In this document: positions 1 through 6,308 of the stretch, in pieces
Position numbering within the stretch: position 1 is the stretch's first letter
Layout of the letters: every line of letters starts with the position of its first letter
Source of the DNA: a virus
DNA length: 29,797 nucleotides
IMG/VR virus record: IMGVR_UViG_3300043468_000751
Coordinates: 1-29,797 of that record
Direction: 5' to 3' (one strand)
Translations under genes and position numbers: made by a program
Notes under the pieces: model-generated
Databases searched by the model: none
What the model saw: only the letters and a program-made list of their open reading frames with translations
Told to the model about the DNA's origin: nothing

Positions 1-268
1 TCTTCACCGGGCGCGGGAGGTCGACCAGATACGCTTCGGTCGCGTCGTGCATGAGGCCGGCGGCCACGACGATATCGGGCTGGCCCGCCTTCTGCAGCGC
101 GTCGGCGATGCGGACGCAATGCTCCGCGACGCTGTAGAAGCGCTGGGTGTGGCCCGCGTACCGGCATTGCATCGACAATGCGTGCGCGATGTCACGGATG
201 TCGATGTCTTCCGGGCGCGGCGCGAACGGGTAGAACTTCCGGCCCGTGTAGGTCTGGATCCAGTCCAT
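1..268 (-). CDS. HD-domain phosphohydrolase, N-terminal part (runs off the left edge)
   Basis: The first 89 residues are visible. The translation opens MDWIQTYTGRKFYPF and carries the metal-binding pattern of YfbR-like HD phosphohydrolases: His50 in SVAEH, then the HD pair His74-Asp75 in LMHDATEAYL. Enzymes of this family remove phosphates from deoxynucleotides; the phage member DatZ is a dATP triphosphohydrolase. The second metal Asp expected further on lies outside the window. The ATG at 268 shares its A with the TGA of the preceding gene (TGATG), so translation is coupled. It is the last visible gene of the left minus-strand operon, which also holds a second dNTP hydrolase at 4482-4853. 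Family assignment is firm. The substrate (any dNMP, or dATP as in DatZ) cannot be told from this fragment. Confidence 0.85.
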   Translation of the reverse strand, partial: MDWIQTYTGRKFYPFAPRPEDIDIRDIAHALSMQCRYAGHTQRFYSVAEHCVRIADALQKAGQPDIVVAAGLMHDATEAYLVDLPRPVK

Positions 269-504
269 CACGGCTTCCCCACCAGTCCGCAGTAGCCGTG
301 CGTATCCGATACGGTGAGCCCAGCCGCGTCTCCGGCGCCGGAGACATGCACCTCCCACCGCCACGCCATGCACATCGACCCGCGGCAGCGGTTCTCGCCG
401 TACTCCGCGCCCCGATTGACCGCGGCCATTCCGCCGCGCGGGCCAAACTTGGCCACCCGCACAAACGGGCACCACGATTCGAGAGCATCTTGCTCGGTCA
501 TCAC
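268..504 (-). CDS. hypothetical phage protein, 78 aa
   Basis: I do not recognise a function. The protein starts MMTEQDALESWCPFVRVAKFG and has five cysteines (C12, C40, C45 and others) and several tryptophans, giving a WCPFVR start and a CRGSMCMAWRWE segment. Small proteins with this cysteine spacing are common in phage early operons, and a small metal-binding fold is possible but unproven. Its start overlaps the stop of the preceding gene by four bases (ATGA), and its own stop overlaps the start of the HD phosphohydrolase gene. This arrangement supports it as a real, translationally coupled gene. Confidence 0.7.
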   Translation of the reverse strand: MMTEQDALESWCPFVRVAKFGPRGGMAAVNRGAEYGENRCRGSMCMAWRWEVHVSGAGDAAGLTVSDTHGYCGLVGKP

Positions 505-749
505 TCACCACTCTTGAAATCGGGGAGGGGGCTCTTGTCGCGGCCGACCTTCGTGACGCCGTTCCTGCGGCTTGGTGCGCAACCCGGCGGGCCCAGCTTA
601 CGGTTACGCCGTTGCTGGAGTTCGATACGCATCTGCGCCGCCTGCCTCGCTTTGTACGCGGCGTATTGCTTCCGCCATTCGGGGTCGGCCTCTCGCGCGC
701 GGGTGGCGGCCCAGAGGGGGTGCGGACTGAGTATCGATGCGCCCGTCAT
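501..749 (-). CDS. hypothetical basic protein, 82 aa
   Basis: Unrecognised. The middle is a charged, probably helical stretch (DPEWRKQYAAYKARQAAQMR) followed by a basic tail with RRNRK and RRNGVTK. The composition would suit a nucleic-acid-binding or small structural protein; this is inference from composition only. It overlaps its upstream neighbour (start of stop at 746) and its downstream neighbour (start at 504) by four bases each, as expected in a tightly packed phage operon. Confidence 0.6.
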   Translation of the reverse strand: MTGASILSPHPLWAATRAREADPEWRKQYAAYKARQAAQMRIELQQRRNRKLGPPGCAPSRRNGVTKVGRDKSPLPDFKSGE

Positions 750-970
750 CGCAGCCTCGCAGCGGCTTGGTACTCGTCGACGTCCGAGCCTTCCTTGAAG
801 CCCTCGTCGTAGCCGTCCTTACGGCCCAGGTCGTAGGCGCGGCGGGCCGAGTTCTCGACGTAATCGACGAAATCGGAACGCACGCTGGCGGGCAGGGCGT
901 TGACCAGATTGGCGACGCGGAAGCCGTTGAACTCGATGCGGCCGCCGATGATGGAAACCTTGTTCCTCAT
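746..970 (-). CDS. hypothetical protein, 74 aa
   Basis: The protein begins MRNKVSIIGGRIEFNGFRVA and has an acidic, glycine-containing helix (YDLGRKDGYDEGFKEGSD) near the end. I chose the ATG at 970 because GGGGAGA lies a few bases upstream as a Shine-Dalgarno sequence. The reading frame stays open further upstream to 1078, but that extension is poor in plausible protein features and would run back through the upstream GapR-like gene. A site of the phage-wide regulatory family (1020-1036) lies just upstream on the same strand. Function unknown. Confidence 0.65.
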   Translation of the reverse strand: MRNKVSIIGGRIEFNGFRVANLVNALPASVRSDFVDYVENSARRAYDLGRKDGYDEGFKEGSDVDEYQAAARLR

Positions 971-1019
971 TCCCCATCTCCCCTTGGGCCGACGGACTCC
1001 CCGCCCGCCGGCCCAACAT

Positions 1020-1036
1020 GTTGTTGAAAGCGAAAC
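1020..1036 (-). promoter_or_regulatory. recurrent regulatory site R1 (minus-strand orientation)
   Basis: On the minus strand the site reads GTTTCGCTTTCAACAAC followed directly by ATG (1019-1017). It matches the site at 5559-5575 at 13 of 17 positions, including the following ATG. It lies between the GapR-like gene and the 74-residue gene and points toward the latter. The ATG is out of frame with that gene, so it is not a start codon. It is one of the weaker members of the set, with only the outer three bases forming a dyad. Confidence 0.45.
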
Positions 1037-1043
1037 GATCAGG

Positions 1044-1298
1044 TCACGCGAAAGGATCAAGGCCGAGTGCGGCGGCATACGTCGCCAGCAATTCGTTCTC
1101 TTCCTTGCGCTTGGCCTCGTCCTTGAGACGAATGGCGATCAGCTTGCGGATCGTCTTCGTGTCGAAGCCGTCGCCCTTGGCCGCGTCGAACAGTTCCTTG
1201 CGGTCCAGCGTCAGCGAATGGATCTCGGCGTTGACGCGCTCGATCCGCTCGACGTGCTGGCGCAGGGCTTCGCCCGAGTTGGACTTCTCGACGGTCAC
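1044..1298 (-). CDS. GapR-like DNA-binding protein (DUF2312/UPF0335)
   Basis: This 84-residue protein matches the DUF2312 family in length and order: an N-terminal helix with LRQHVERIERVNAEI, then DRKELFDAAKGDGFDTKTI, then RKLIAIRLKDEAKRKEENEL and a final short helix. The family founder, GapR of Caulobacter, is a nucleoid-associated protein that clamps overtwisted DNA ahead of replication forks and transcription and stimulates topoisomerases. The family is essentially alphaproteobacterial, so it hints at the host. The gene overlaps the upstream ssDNA-binding protein gene by four bases, and the two sit in a recombination/replication operon, so a role on phage DNA is reasonable but inferred. 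The C-terminus is LGLDPFA. Confidence 0.85.
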   Translation of the reverse strand: MTVEKSNSGEALRQHVERIERVNAEIHSLTLDRKELFDAAKGDGFDTKTIRKLIAIRLKDEAKRKEENELLATYAAALGLDPFA

Positions 1299-1909
1299 TT
1301 GAACAGGTCGTCAGCGTCCTTCGCCGACCCTCCCGCGTCCGTGACCGCCTCGAACTCGTCGGCCGCTTCGGCCCGCGAGCCGCCGCCCAGCCGTTCGCCG
1401 TCGGCCAGCTTCTGGACGTTGTTGAGCTTGAAGCTGATGCCCATGCCGTCGGCGCGGTCGTAGGCCATCGCCACGATCGACGCGCGGTAGTACGCACCGC
1501 TGTAGCATTCCTTCTCGTCGATGATGGCTTCCTTGCCGCCGTTGATGACGTCGGGCGCCTGCTGGCTCGTCGTCATCTTGATCGTCGTCTGGCCTTCCTC
1601 GAAGCCCGCGTAGAGCTCGCCGGCCTTGTTGACGTTCGTGGCGCCGTCCTTGAAGGGCGAGCGGAACTTGGGGTGCTTGAGGACGGTCGCGGCCTTGTCG
1701 CCCCAGCACTTCTTGGCCGCTTCCATCGCCGCGTTCTTGAGGGCCCCGATGTCGACGCCCTTGTCGAAGATGGCCGTGCAGCCCCAGACCTTCTTGGTCT
1801 TGCCCGTCACCTGGTCCGTCTGGATCTCGGGCTCGAAGAAGCGGACGAAGGCCCCGCGGAACTTGGGCGTGATGACCTTCTCGCTGTACTCGTAACGCTC
1901 TTTCGCCAT
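1295..1909 (-). CDS. ssDNA-binding protein, DUF2815 family
   Basis: The 204-residue protein has the hallmarks of the DUF2815 family, which was structurally defined as the phage Enc34 single-stranded-DNA-binding protein. These are an N-terminal strand region with TPKFRGAFVRFFEP, a middle segment TIKMTTSQQAPDVING, and GAYYRASIVAMAYDRADGMGISFKLNNVQK, followed by a flexible acidic tail ending DADDLFK, like the acidic tips of bacterial and T7 SSBs. It should coat single-stranded DNA in replication and recombination. It lies directly downstream of a DUF2800 nuclease, the usual phage pairing. The start ATG at 1909 is preceded by AAAGG and by CACAAC-ATG, which resembles one half of the recurrent regulatory site. 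Confidence 0.88.
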   Translation of the reverse strand: MAKERYEYSEKVITPKFRGAFVRFFEPEIQTDQVTGKTKKVWGCTAIFDKGVDIGALKNAAMEAAKKCWGDKAATVLKHPKFRSPFKDGATNVNKAGELYAGFEEGQTTIKMTTSQQAPDVINGGKEAIIDEKECYSGAYYRASIVAMAYDRADGMGISFKLNNVQKLADGERLGGGSRAEAADEFEAVTDAGGSAKDADDLFK

Positions 1910-1954
1910 GTTGTGTCCTTTGTCGATCTGTCGCTTCGGTCTATTTGTGAGTTG

Positions 1955-3079
1955 TCACGCGGCGCCGAAGTCCTCCGCTGCGGAGTTGCGAGCCTGCGCC
2001 GCAGGCCGCTTGTCCGATTCGTGCACCAAGGTCAGGCCGCTCGACTCCGCGACCGTCAGCCCGGCGATCTGCTTCTTCCCGGTCTTGCCGAGCAGCTTTT
2101 CGACTTTGGCCGGGGAAAGCAGGGACCGGGGCTCGTAGATTTCGTCGGCGGCAAGCACCAGTTCCAAGGCGCTGGCAGCTTCGTTCTCGTCGCGCCACTT
2201 GCGGGTCGCCCGCTTCTCGACGAGCTTGAAGCCCGCCGGCGGCCGGCCGGCGATGGCTTCCTCGAACGCGAACTCGCGGGTCGCTTTGATCCACGTCTCG
2301 ATGAGCGGGATCTTGTCGAGGGCCGCCGCCAGTTCTTCGGGCTTGTAGGCGAGGCCGGGGGCGAAGTCCTGCCGTGCCACCTCGAGCGACTGCGCGCGGA
2401 GAGCCGGGCAGATGGCTTTCGCCGGGCACCAGCGGCAGTGGTCGCCGGGATTGAGGGCCGCACCGTCCCGCTTCGTGGCCGCTATCGCTTCGAGCACTTT
2501 GTCCTCGAAGTCCAGAAGCTCAAAGCCGTCGAAGGCCCAGCGTCGGACAGGGCCGTCCGGGTGCTCGCAGCGCGGCTGCACGATCATCAACGTGACCTTG
2601 CTGATGCCGCGGTTCGAGAGGTGCTTGGCCTTCATCAAGCCGTAGATGAGGGCCTGGGGGTTGTTCTCGACCTCGACCGGAACGCCCTTGCCGTGCTTGT
2701 AGTCGGCGACCAGCAGCTCGCCGGTCGACGGCCGGTAGCGCACGAAGTCGGCCGTGCCCCAAAGGTCGTCGCTGTATTGGAGCCGCTGCTCCACGTCCCA
2801 GTCGTCGCCGTCCTGGATCTCGGCGCGCACGGCGTCGATGTAGACGTACACGGCTTCCAGCATCTCAGGCGTGACCGGGTTTCCCTTCGGCGTCTTGAGT
2901 TCGCCGAAGGATCCCGTGAACTCGCCAGTCAGGATGCCTTGTGCCACCCAATGGGCGTCGGTGCCCTCGTCGGCGAACACCGACGATCGGTTCTCGACGC
3001 CCTCTGACAACCTTGGTTGTCCGGGGCACGACATCCAGATTTTGGACGCCGAGGGGGAGAGGCGGGCGTGCTCGCTCAA
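1955..3079 (-). CDS. DUF2800 PD-(D/E)XK nuclease with Cas4/AddB-type cysteine set
   Basis: The 374-residue protein belongs to DUF2800, phage exonucleases of the PD-(D/E)XK superfamily. Visible motifs are EGTDAH (His43), GTADF (Asp111) and VADYKHGKG (Asp126, Lys128), matching the catalytic H-D-(D/E)XK layout. One cysteine near the N-terminus (Cys18 in SCPG) and three after the nuclease core (Cys215, Cys218, Cys224 in CRWCPAKAIC) reproduce the spacing of the iron-sulfur cluster of Cas4 and AddB nucleases. It probably resects phage DNA ends for recombination with the DUF2815 protein encoded next to it. The start at 3079 overlaps the upstream stop by four bases. The cluster is inferred from residues only. 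Confidence 0.87.
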   Translation of the reverse strand: MSEHARLSPSASKIWMSCPGQPRLSEGVENRSSVFADEGTDAHWVAQGILTGEFTGSFGELKTPKGNPVTPEMLEAVYVYIDAVRAEIQDGDDWDVEQRLQYSDDLWGTADFVRYRPSTGELLVADYKHGKGVPVEVENNPQALIYGLMKAKHLSNRGISKVTLMIVQPRCEHPDGPVRRWAFDGFELLDFEDKVLEAIAATKRDGAALNPGDHCRWCPAKAICPALRAQSLEVARQDFAPGLAYKPEELAAALDKIPLIETWIKATREFAFEEAIAGRPPAGFKLVEKRATRKWRDENEAASALELVLAADEIYEPRSLLSPAKVEKLLGKTGKKQIAGLTVAESSGLTLVHESDKRPAAQARNSAAEDFGAA

Positions 3080-3537
3080 GGCGCCAGGTCCTTCGTCATC
3101 TGGTCGATGAGGGTGCCGTACTTCTCGGGCGGCACGTCGGAGATGCGCGCGGCGCCGACGGTCTCGACCAGCTTGGCCCGCAGGGCGTCGATCCCGTACT
3201 TCTCGGAGAACGCCTTCATCGCGTTCTTGGCGTCGTCGAGGGTGTAGGCCTTCGGTGGCTCGACGGCGGGGGCGGGCGCCGGCTCCGGTTCGGCCTGCAT
3301 CGCCGGCGGCAGCGGATCGCCCTTCTCGACGTCGAGCGGCGCGACCTTCGCCTTCTCGACCACGATGTCGTCGGCGGCGACCTTGCGGGGCCGGCCGGGG
3401 CGGGCCTTGGTCTGGACGGGCTCGGCAGCGGCGGGTTTCGGGAGTTCCGCGGCGATCGTGAAGCCGGGGTTGGCGTTGCCGAAGTGGGCCAGCATCTCGT
3501 CGACGCTGGCGAAGGAAAGGGTGACGTTGACCTGCAT
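3076..3537 (-). CDS. hypothetical protein with an AT-hook-like motif, 153 aa
   Basis: The N-terminus (MQVNVTLSFASVDEMLAHFG) resembles small phage proteins of recombination operons. Residues 46-52 (RPGRPRK) form an AT-hook-like basic motif. A proline/alanine-rich linker (about 80-97) leads to a C-terminal helical domain, DAKNAMKAFSEKYGIDALR, ending near DQMTKDLAP. The layout suggests a DNA- or protein-binding adaptor; the molecular role is unknown. The ATG at 3537 was chosen because GAGGGAG precedes it and because the frame upstream has no phage-like sequence. A recurrent regulatory site at 3578-3594 points toward this gene, so a promoter for the distal operon may lie there. Confidence 0.75.
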   Translation of the reverse strand: MQVNVTLSFASVDEMLAHFGNANPGFTIAAELPKPAAAEPVQTKARPGRPRKVAADDIVVEKAKVAPLDVEKGDPLPPAMQAEPEPAPAPAVEPPKAYTLDDAKNAMKAFSEKYGIDALRAKLVETVGAARISDVPPEKYGTLIDQMTKDLAP

Positions 3538-3577
3538 GGTTGCTCCCTCTGAGTGGGTAAAACTACTCATACAACAT

Positions 3578-3594
3578 GTAGCGAAATTCGCAAC
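3578..3594 (-). promoter_or_regulatory. recurrent regulatory site R2 (strong palindrome, minus orientation)
   Basis: On the minus strand the site reads GTTGCGAATTTCGCTAC followed by ATG (3577-3575). The two half-sites match at 7 of 8 positions around a single central base, making this one of the best dyads in the set. It lies between the 232-residue gene (ends 3597) and the AT-hook-like gene (starts 3537). The ATG that follows opens only ATG TTG TAT GAG TAG, so it is not a gene start. Confidence 0.65.
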
Positions 3595-3596
3595 AA

Positions 3597-4295
3597 CTAA
3601 TTTTCGATATTTGCGTAGGCGTCGCGGATCTTGTCCCTCATGAGCCGGGTCGCCATCTCGTCGATCGAATCCGCCACGCAGTAGAAGTCGACGTAAATAT
3701 TGGCGAATGTCGTCTTGCGGAGCGTCAGGTCGATGGCCCGGCGGACCAGCCCGACGTTGAGCGGGAAATTGTGGAACTGGACCTCGAAGCACCGCCGAAA
3801 GTCGGCCTGGTAGACGTTGGGCGAGGTGAGAACGCCGACATGGCCCAGCCCGACGCGGACCTTTTGGTTCTGGTTGAACTTCGTCATCCGATTCTTGAAT
3901 TTCCACGGCTCCATCCCGCCGAAGAAATGCGCGCAGCCGTAGTCGGCCCACGCGAAGCCGGCCCAGCGTTGGATGTTGTGGTGGACGAACCAGACAAATG
4001 GCCGGGCGATCGTGTTGTTGTAGAGGCCGCGCCGAACGTGGTCGATCATCGACTCGGCTTTCGTCTGGGCGTAGGTCGCCCAGAAGCCCGACTTGAATCC
4101 CGGGTCGCCGATCTCGCGTGCCTCGAGATGCTCGCGGAACCGACGCGCAGCGCCCGTCGCCTCCCATCGGCGGATCTTGTCGAGCCATTCGGGGGCGGCG
4201 GTTTCGATGGGCCTGAGAGGCTTGACGCGCAGGATGAGGTTGGGGCTACGCGCCGAGGGCCGTCCGACCGTCGATGAGGGCTGATCCGTATTCAC
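3597..4295 (-). CDS. hypothetical protein, 232 aa (GTG start)
   Basis: I do not recognise a function. The protein is rich in aromatic residues: RPFVWFVHHNIQRWAGFAW, YGCAHFFGGMEPWKFKNRM and FANIYVDFYC. It looks globular and soluble, with no signal peptide or membrane segment. The start is GTG at 4295 (GTG AAT ACG), preceded by an AGAGCA-type sequence, and it overlaps the upstream gene by 50 bases, an unusually long overlap for this operon. A start further inside is possible, but no ATG is available in the first third. It sits between the dNTP diphosphohydrolase/79-residue pair and the recombination genes, which suggests an early DNA-metabolism role, by position only. Confidence 0.65.
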   Translation of the reverse strand: MNTDQPSSTVGRPSARSPNLILRVKPLRPIETAAPEWLDKIRRWEATGAARRFREHLEAREIGDPGFKSGFWATYAQTKAESMIDHVRRGLYNNTIARPFVWFVHHNIQRWAGFAWADYGCAHFFGGMEPWKFKNRMTKFNQNQKVRVGLGHVGVLTSPNVYQADFRRCFEVQFHNFPLNVGLVRRAIDLTLRKTTFANIYVDFYCVADSIDEMATRLMRDKIRDAYANIEN

Positions 4296-4485
4296 GGGCT
4301 TGCTCTGCGTTCTTTAGGACGATGGCGCTGTGGACCAGCACGGCGAGCGTTGTGAGCCCCTGGCGGTTGAGGTCTCGGATCTTGACGTCCGGATTCTGGC
4401 GGACGAGGGCACGGAAGAACTCGGCGGCAGCGTCGGCGCCGGCTTTGGTCTGCTCGGCCTGCAGTTCATCGTCCGACTTGCTCAT
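4246..4485 (-). CDS. hypothetical protein, 79 aa
   Basis: Unrecognised. The protein is predicted helical throughout: MSKSDDELQAEQTKAGADAA, AEFFRALVRQNP, then LNRQGLTTLAVLVHSAIVLK and AEQAREYGSALI. It has no cysteines and no obvious metal-binding residues. The start overlaps the stop of the dNTP diphosphohydrolase gene by four bases (4482-4485), so the two are likely co-translated and could act together; that is an inference from spacing. Confidence 0.65.
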   Translation of the reverse strand: MSKSDDELQAEQTKAGADAAAEFFRALVRQNPDVKIRDLNRQGLTTLAVLVHSAIVLKNAEQAREYGSALIDGRTALGA

Positions 4486-4853
4486 GGCCGGTCGTCATTG
4501 AGCTTCTGGTGCTTCGCTGCGTCGATGATGATGGAGAGGCACGCGATGGCGTGGGCCAGATGCGACTGCCCCGATTCCGGGTCGCAGTTCTCGCCGTCCC
4601 ACCACGCCATCAGATGGCGCAGCGCTGCCGCCTGGTAGACGCTCGACGAGACCGCGTGCTCACGCCAGTTGTACGGGCCGTACTTCTTGGCACCCAGACC
4701 GAAAACGTTCGCGACTTCCAGCAGAGCCGAAGGCGGGACCAGGTGCATCGGCGTCTTCTGTACGCCGAACGCAGTCTTCGGATTGGTGTCGGGAAGCTGT
4801 GCTCCGTCGAACGCGAGCACACGGTCCGCTCGGCTCTCCTTATCGGGAAGCAT
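4482..4853 (-). CDS. dATP/dGTP diphosphohydrolase-like protein (DUF5664 type)
   Basis: The 123-residue protein carries the sequence pattern of the phage family annotated as dATP/dGTP diphosphohydrolase. It has KTPMHLVPPSALLEVANVF (Glu46), GAKKYGPYNW (about 55-63), RHLMAWWDGENCDPESG (His80, Asp86, Glu88, Asp91, Glu93) and SHLAHAIACLSII. The acidic helices would hold the metal ions of an all-alpha MazG-like fold that cuts dNTPs to dNMP and pyrophosphate. The ATG at 4853 was chosen because the family begins shortly before the KTPMHL block; it overlaps the RuvC-like gene by 14 bases. With the HD enzyme at the left edge it makes two predicted dNTP-removing enzymes in one operon. Confidence 0.8.
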   Translation of the reverse strand: MLPDKESRADRVLAFDGAQLPDTNPKTAFGVQKTPMHLVPPSALLEVANVFGLGAKKYGPYNWREHAVSSSVYQAAALRHLMAWWDGENCDPESGQSHLAHAIACLSIIIDAAKHQKLNDDRP

Positions 4854-5310
4854 GGACGACTCCGTAATAAGCGATGAGGGCGGCTTCGGCCCGGCCGTCA
4901 TGTTTGACGAGGGGCCAAAGATGTGAAAAAGCTGGGAGCAATTGGGACGCACGGGCCCGGGCACCCTCTTTGGACGCCGGCACGCCGAGCTTCGACTTCC
5001 ATGTCTGCGGCGGTACGAGGGTAATGGGCACGAAGTTGGCGGCGAGGACGCCGCGGACGAGGCCGTAGGAAACCCCGAAGCCGAACATCGACACCGAGCC
5101 GTTCCCCGGCATCGCACCGACCTTCTCGACAAAAGCGTGGCTGATGGCCTCGGTTCCGTTGAAAAGCCGGGCCAAGGCCGCTTCGTCAACGACCCGTTTT
5201 GACTTCACACCGGATGCAATCGTCGGCATGTCGTGTACAGTGACAACTCCGGCGCGAACATCAAAGAAAGCCAGAGCGCCATTCAGTCCGGGATCTACGC
5301 CGAGGATCAA
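4840..5310 (-). CDS. RuvC-like Holliday-junction resolvase (TTG start)
   Basis: The 156-residue protein has the RuvC/RNase H-like nuclease signature: ILGVDPGLNGALAFF (Asp6), SHAFVEKVGAMPG (Glu62) and the C-terminal KHDGRAEAALIAYYG (Asp138, Glu142). These correspond to the four acidic catalytic positions of RuvC. It should resolve branched phage DNA before packaging or during recombination, together with the DUF2800 nuclease and the ssDNA-binding protein. The start is TTG at 5310, sharing bases with the TGA of the Cro-like gene (TTGA); no ATG lies near the family's usual N-terminus, and GAGGA is present upstream. TTG plus overlap implies low, coupled expression. Confidence 0.88.
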   Translation of the reverse strand: MILGVDPGLNGALAFFDVRAGVVTVHDMPTIASGVKSKRVVDEAALARLFNGTEAISHAFVEKVGAMPGNGSVSMFGFGVSYGLVRGVLAANFVPITLVPPQTWKSKLGVPASKEGARARASQLLPAFSHLWPLVKHDGRAEAALIAYYGVVHASR

Positions 5311-5522
5311 GGCGCCCAGTCCTCGGCGGTGAGGGAGATGCCTGCGGAAACAGCAGCAGCCTGCACCTTTTCGACGCACGACGACGGGATGACCCCGCCG
5401 GTGCCGCCCTTCTCCTTCGAGTAGGTCCACTTATAGACCCGCGACGGATCGAGGGCCGCCAAGTGCGCGAGACGCCGAGCCCCGCCGAATTTCTGAAGGA
5501 TTTTGGCCGCTTGCTGGTGCAT
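5307..5522 (-). CDS. Cro/YdaS-like HTH regulator
   Basis: The protein shows the compact Cro/YdaS-type helix-turn-helix: ILQKFGGARRLAHLAALDPS, then RVYKWTYSKEKGGTGGVIPS, a layout common in lambdoid immunity regions. It probably competes with the divergent CI-like repressor. I place the start at the ATG at 5522 (MHQQAAKIL), where this family normally begins. The frame is open to an ATG at 5558, but that ATG is part of regulatory site R3 and has no Shine-Dalgarno sequence. It is the first gene of the left minus-strand operon, and its stop overlaps the RuvC-like start. Assignment as Cro is from position and fold. Confidence 0.8.
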   Translation of the reverse strand: MHQQAAKILQKFGGARRLAHLAALDPSRVYKWTYSKEKGGTGGVIPSSCVEKVQAAAVSAGISLTAEDWAP

Positions 5523-5558
5523 CTGTCCGCGAAAGCCGTGGTTGAGGAACAGATACAT

Positions 5559-5575
5559 ATTGAGGAAATCGAAAC
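5559..5575 (-). promoter_or_regulatory. recurrent regulatory site R3 and candidate early-left promoter
   Basis: On the minus strand the site reads GTTTCGATTTCCTCAAT followed by ATG (5558-5556). TTGACT lies three bases upstream (5584-5579), and CAATAT, a plausible -10, starts 16 bases after it, so the site fills the spacer of a candidate promoter for the Cro-like gene and the left operon. A repressor bound here would block that promoter. Dyad symmetry is weak; membership rests on similarity to R1 (13 of 17). Confidence 0.5.
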
Positions 5576-5585
5576 GCTAGTCAAG

Positions 5586-5600
5586 CCGTAAAATTTACCG
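5586..5600. promoter_or_regulatory. AT-rich dyad in the immunity region
   Basis: CCGTAAAATTTACCG is a 15-base near-palindrome (one mismatched pair), lying directly upstream of the TTGACT of the leftward promoter. A related GTGTAAAATGG follows at 5610-5620. It differs from the recurrent R sites and may be a second operator class for the CI- or Cro-like protein, or an activator site. Position within the divergent intergenic region is the main support. Confidence 0.35.
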
Positions 5601-5633
5601 CCGCCAGAGGTGTAAAATGGTCCTTGACGCCGT

Positions 5634-5650
5634 GTGGAAAAAATCGCAAC
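5634..5650 (+). promoter_or_regulatory. recurrent regulatory site R4, upstream of the CI-like gene
   Basis: The site reads GTGGAAAAAATCGCAAC followed by ATG TAA, so the ATG cannot start a gene. TTGACG lies four bases upstream (5624-5629). It matches the strong R2 palindrome at 13 of 17 positions when R2 is read on the plus strand. It sits 37 bases before the CI-like start and would allow autoregulation. Confidence 0.5.
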
Positions 5651-5686
5651 ATGTAACCGTTCTAAACTACACACAGGGAGGCGGAC

Positions 5687-6262
5687 ATGGCGATCGACAC
5701 ACGCTGGTTCCAGGACCGGGTACGCGATGCCGAGCTGTCCCAGAGCCGGCTGGCGAAGCTGCTCGACATCGACAAGTCGGCTCTTAGCCTCATGTTCAAC
5801 GGCAAGCGCGAGATGAAGATGGCCGAGGCCAGCCGCATCGCGGAGGTCTTGGCCCTGCCTCTCGACGAGGTGCTGGCGCACGCAGGCGTCAAGGTGCCGA
5901 AGGGCCCCTCGAGCGTGGCGGTCGTCGGTTCGGTCGACGCCAGCAACGAGATCCACAACAAGAAGGCCGGCACGCGCGTCCACACGCCGCCCGACCTGTC
6001 GAAGGACGCCGTGGCCGTGAGATGCGAGGACCGCGGGTCGCTGCTCTATGGCTGGACGTTCTTCTACGTCCCGCACGCTTCTGTCGCTGCGGACGCATTG
6101 GAACGGCTGTGCGTCGTACGGTTGGCGAACGGCGCCCAGTACCTCTTCGTCCCGTCGCGGGGCTTCGAACCTGGCGTCTACAATCTGCGGGGCCTCAACG
6201 GATTCTCGATGGACGGCCAGAAGATCACCGCCGCCAGCCCCGTTCTGCAGATCAAAACCTGA
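5687..6262 (+). CDS. CI-like transcriptional repressor, XRE HTH with S24-like C-terminus lacking catalytic lysine
   Basis: The 191-residue protein has an N-terminal XRE helix-turn-helix (about 17-40: SQSRLAKLLDIDKSALSLMF) and a C-terminal region laid out like the LexA/CI peptidase S24 domain. This region has EDRGSLLYGWTFFY (Ser118), then LCVVRLANGAQYLFVPSRGF and GVYNLRG. Where cleavable relatives carry the catalytic lysine (LxKxL in the strand after the NG turn) this protein has YLFVPS, and the usual GDSM box is degenerate. It may therefore be unable to self-cleave; this is inference from alignment by eye. GGGAGG precedes the ATG. It is the obvious candidate to bind the recurrent R sites. It is divergent from the Cro-like gene, the standard temperate-phage switch. 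Confidence 0.85.
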   Translation: MAIDTRWFQDRVRDAELSQSRLAKLLDIDKSALSLMFNGKREMKMAEASRIAEVLALPLDEVLAHAGVKVPKGPSSVAVVGSVDASNEIHNKKAGTRVHTPPDLSKDAVAVRCEDRGSLLYGWTFFYVPHASVAADALERLCVVRLANGAQYLFVPSRGFEPGVYNLRGLNGFSMDGQKITAASPVLQIKT

Positions 6263-6308
6263 CATCGGAAGCGCACCGAGGCGATAGGTGTTGACGCGCG
6301 GCGTCGAT

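Noticed and set aside
1673-3007. Plus-strand open frame of over 400 codons in the left operon
   Set aside because: It is antisense to the DUF2815 and DUF2800 genes, whose motifs are complete. No ribosome-binding site or family features.
5523-5558. N-terminal extension of the Cro-like protein to the ATG at 5558
   Set aside because: That ATG belongs to regulatory site R3, lacks a Shine-Dalgarno sequence, and the extra residues (MYLFLNHGFRGQ) do not resemble the family start.
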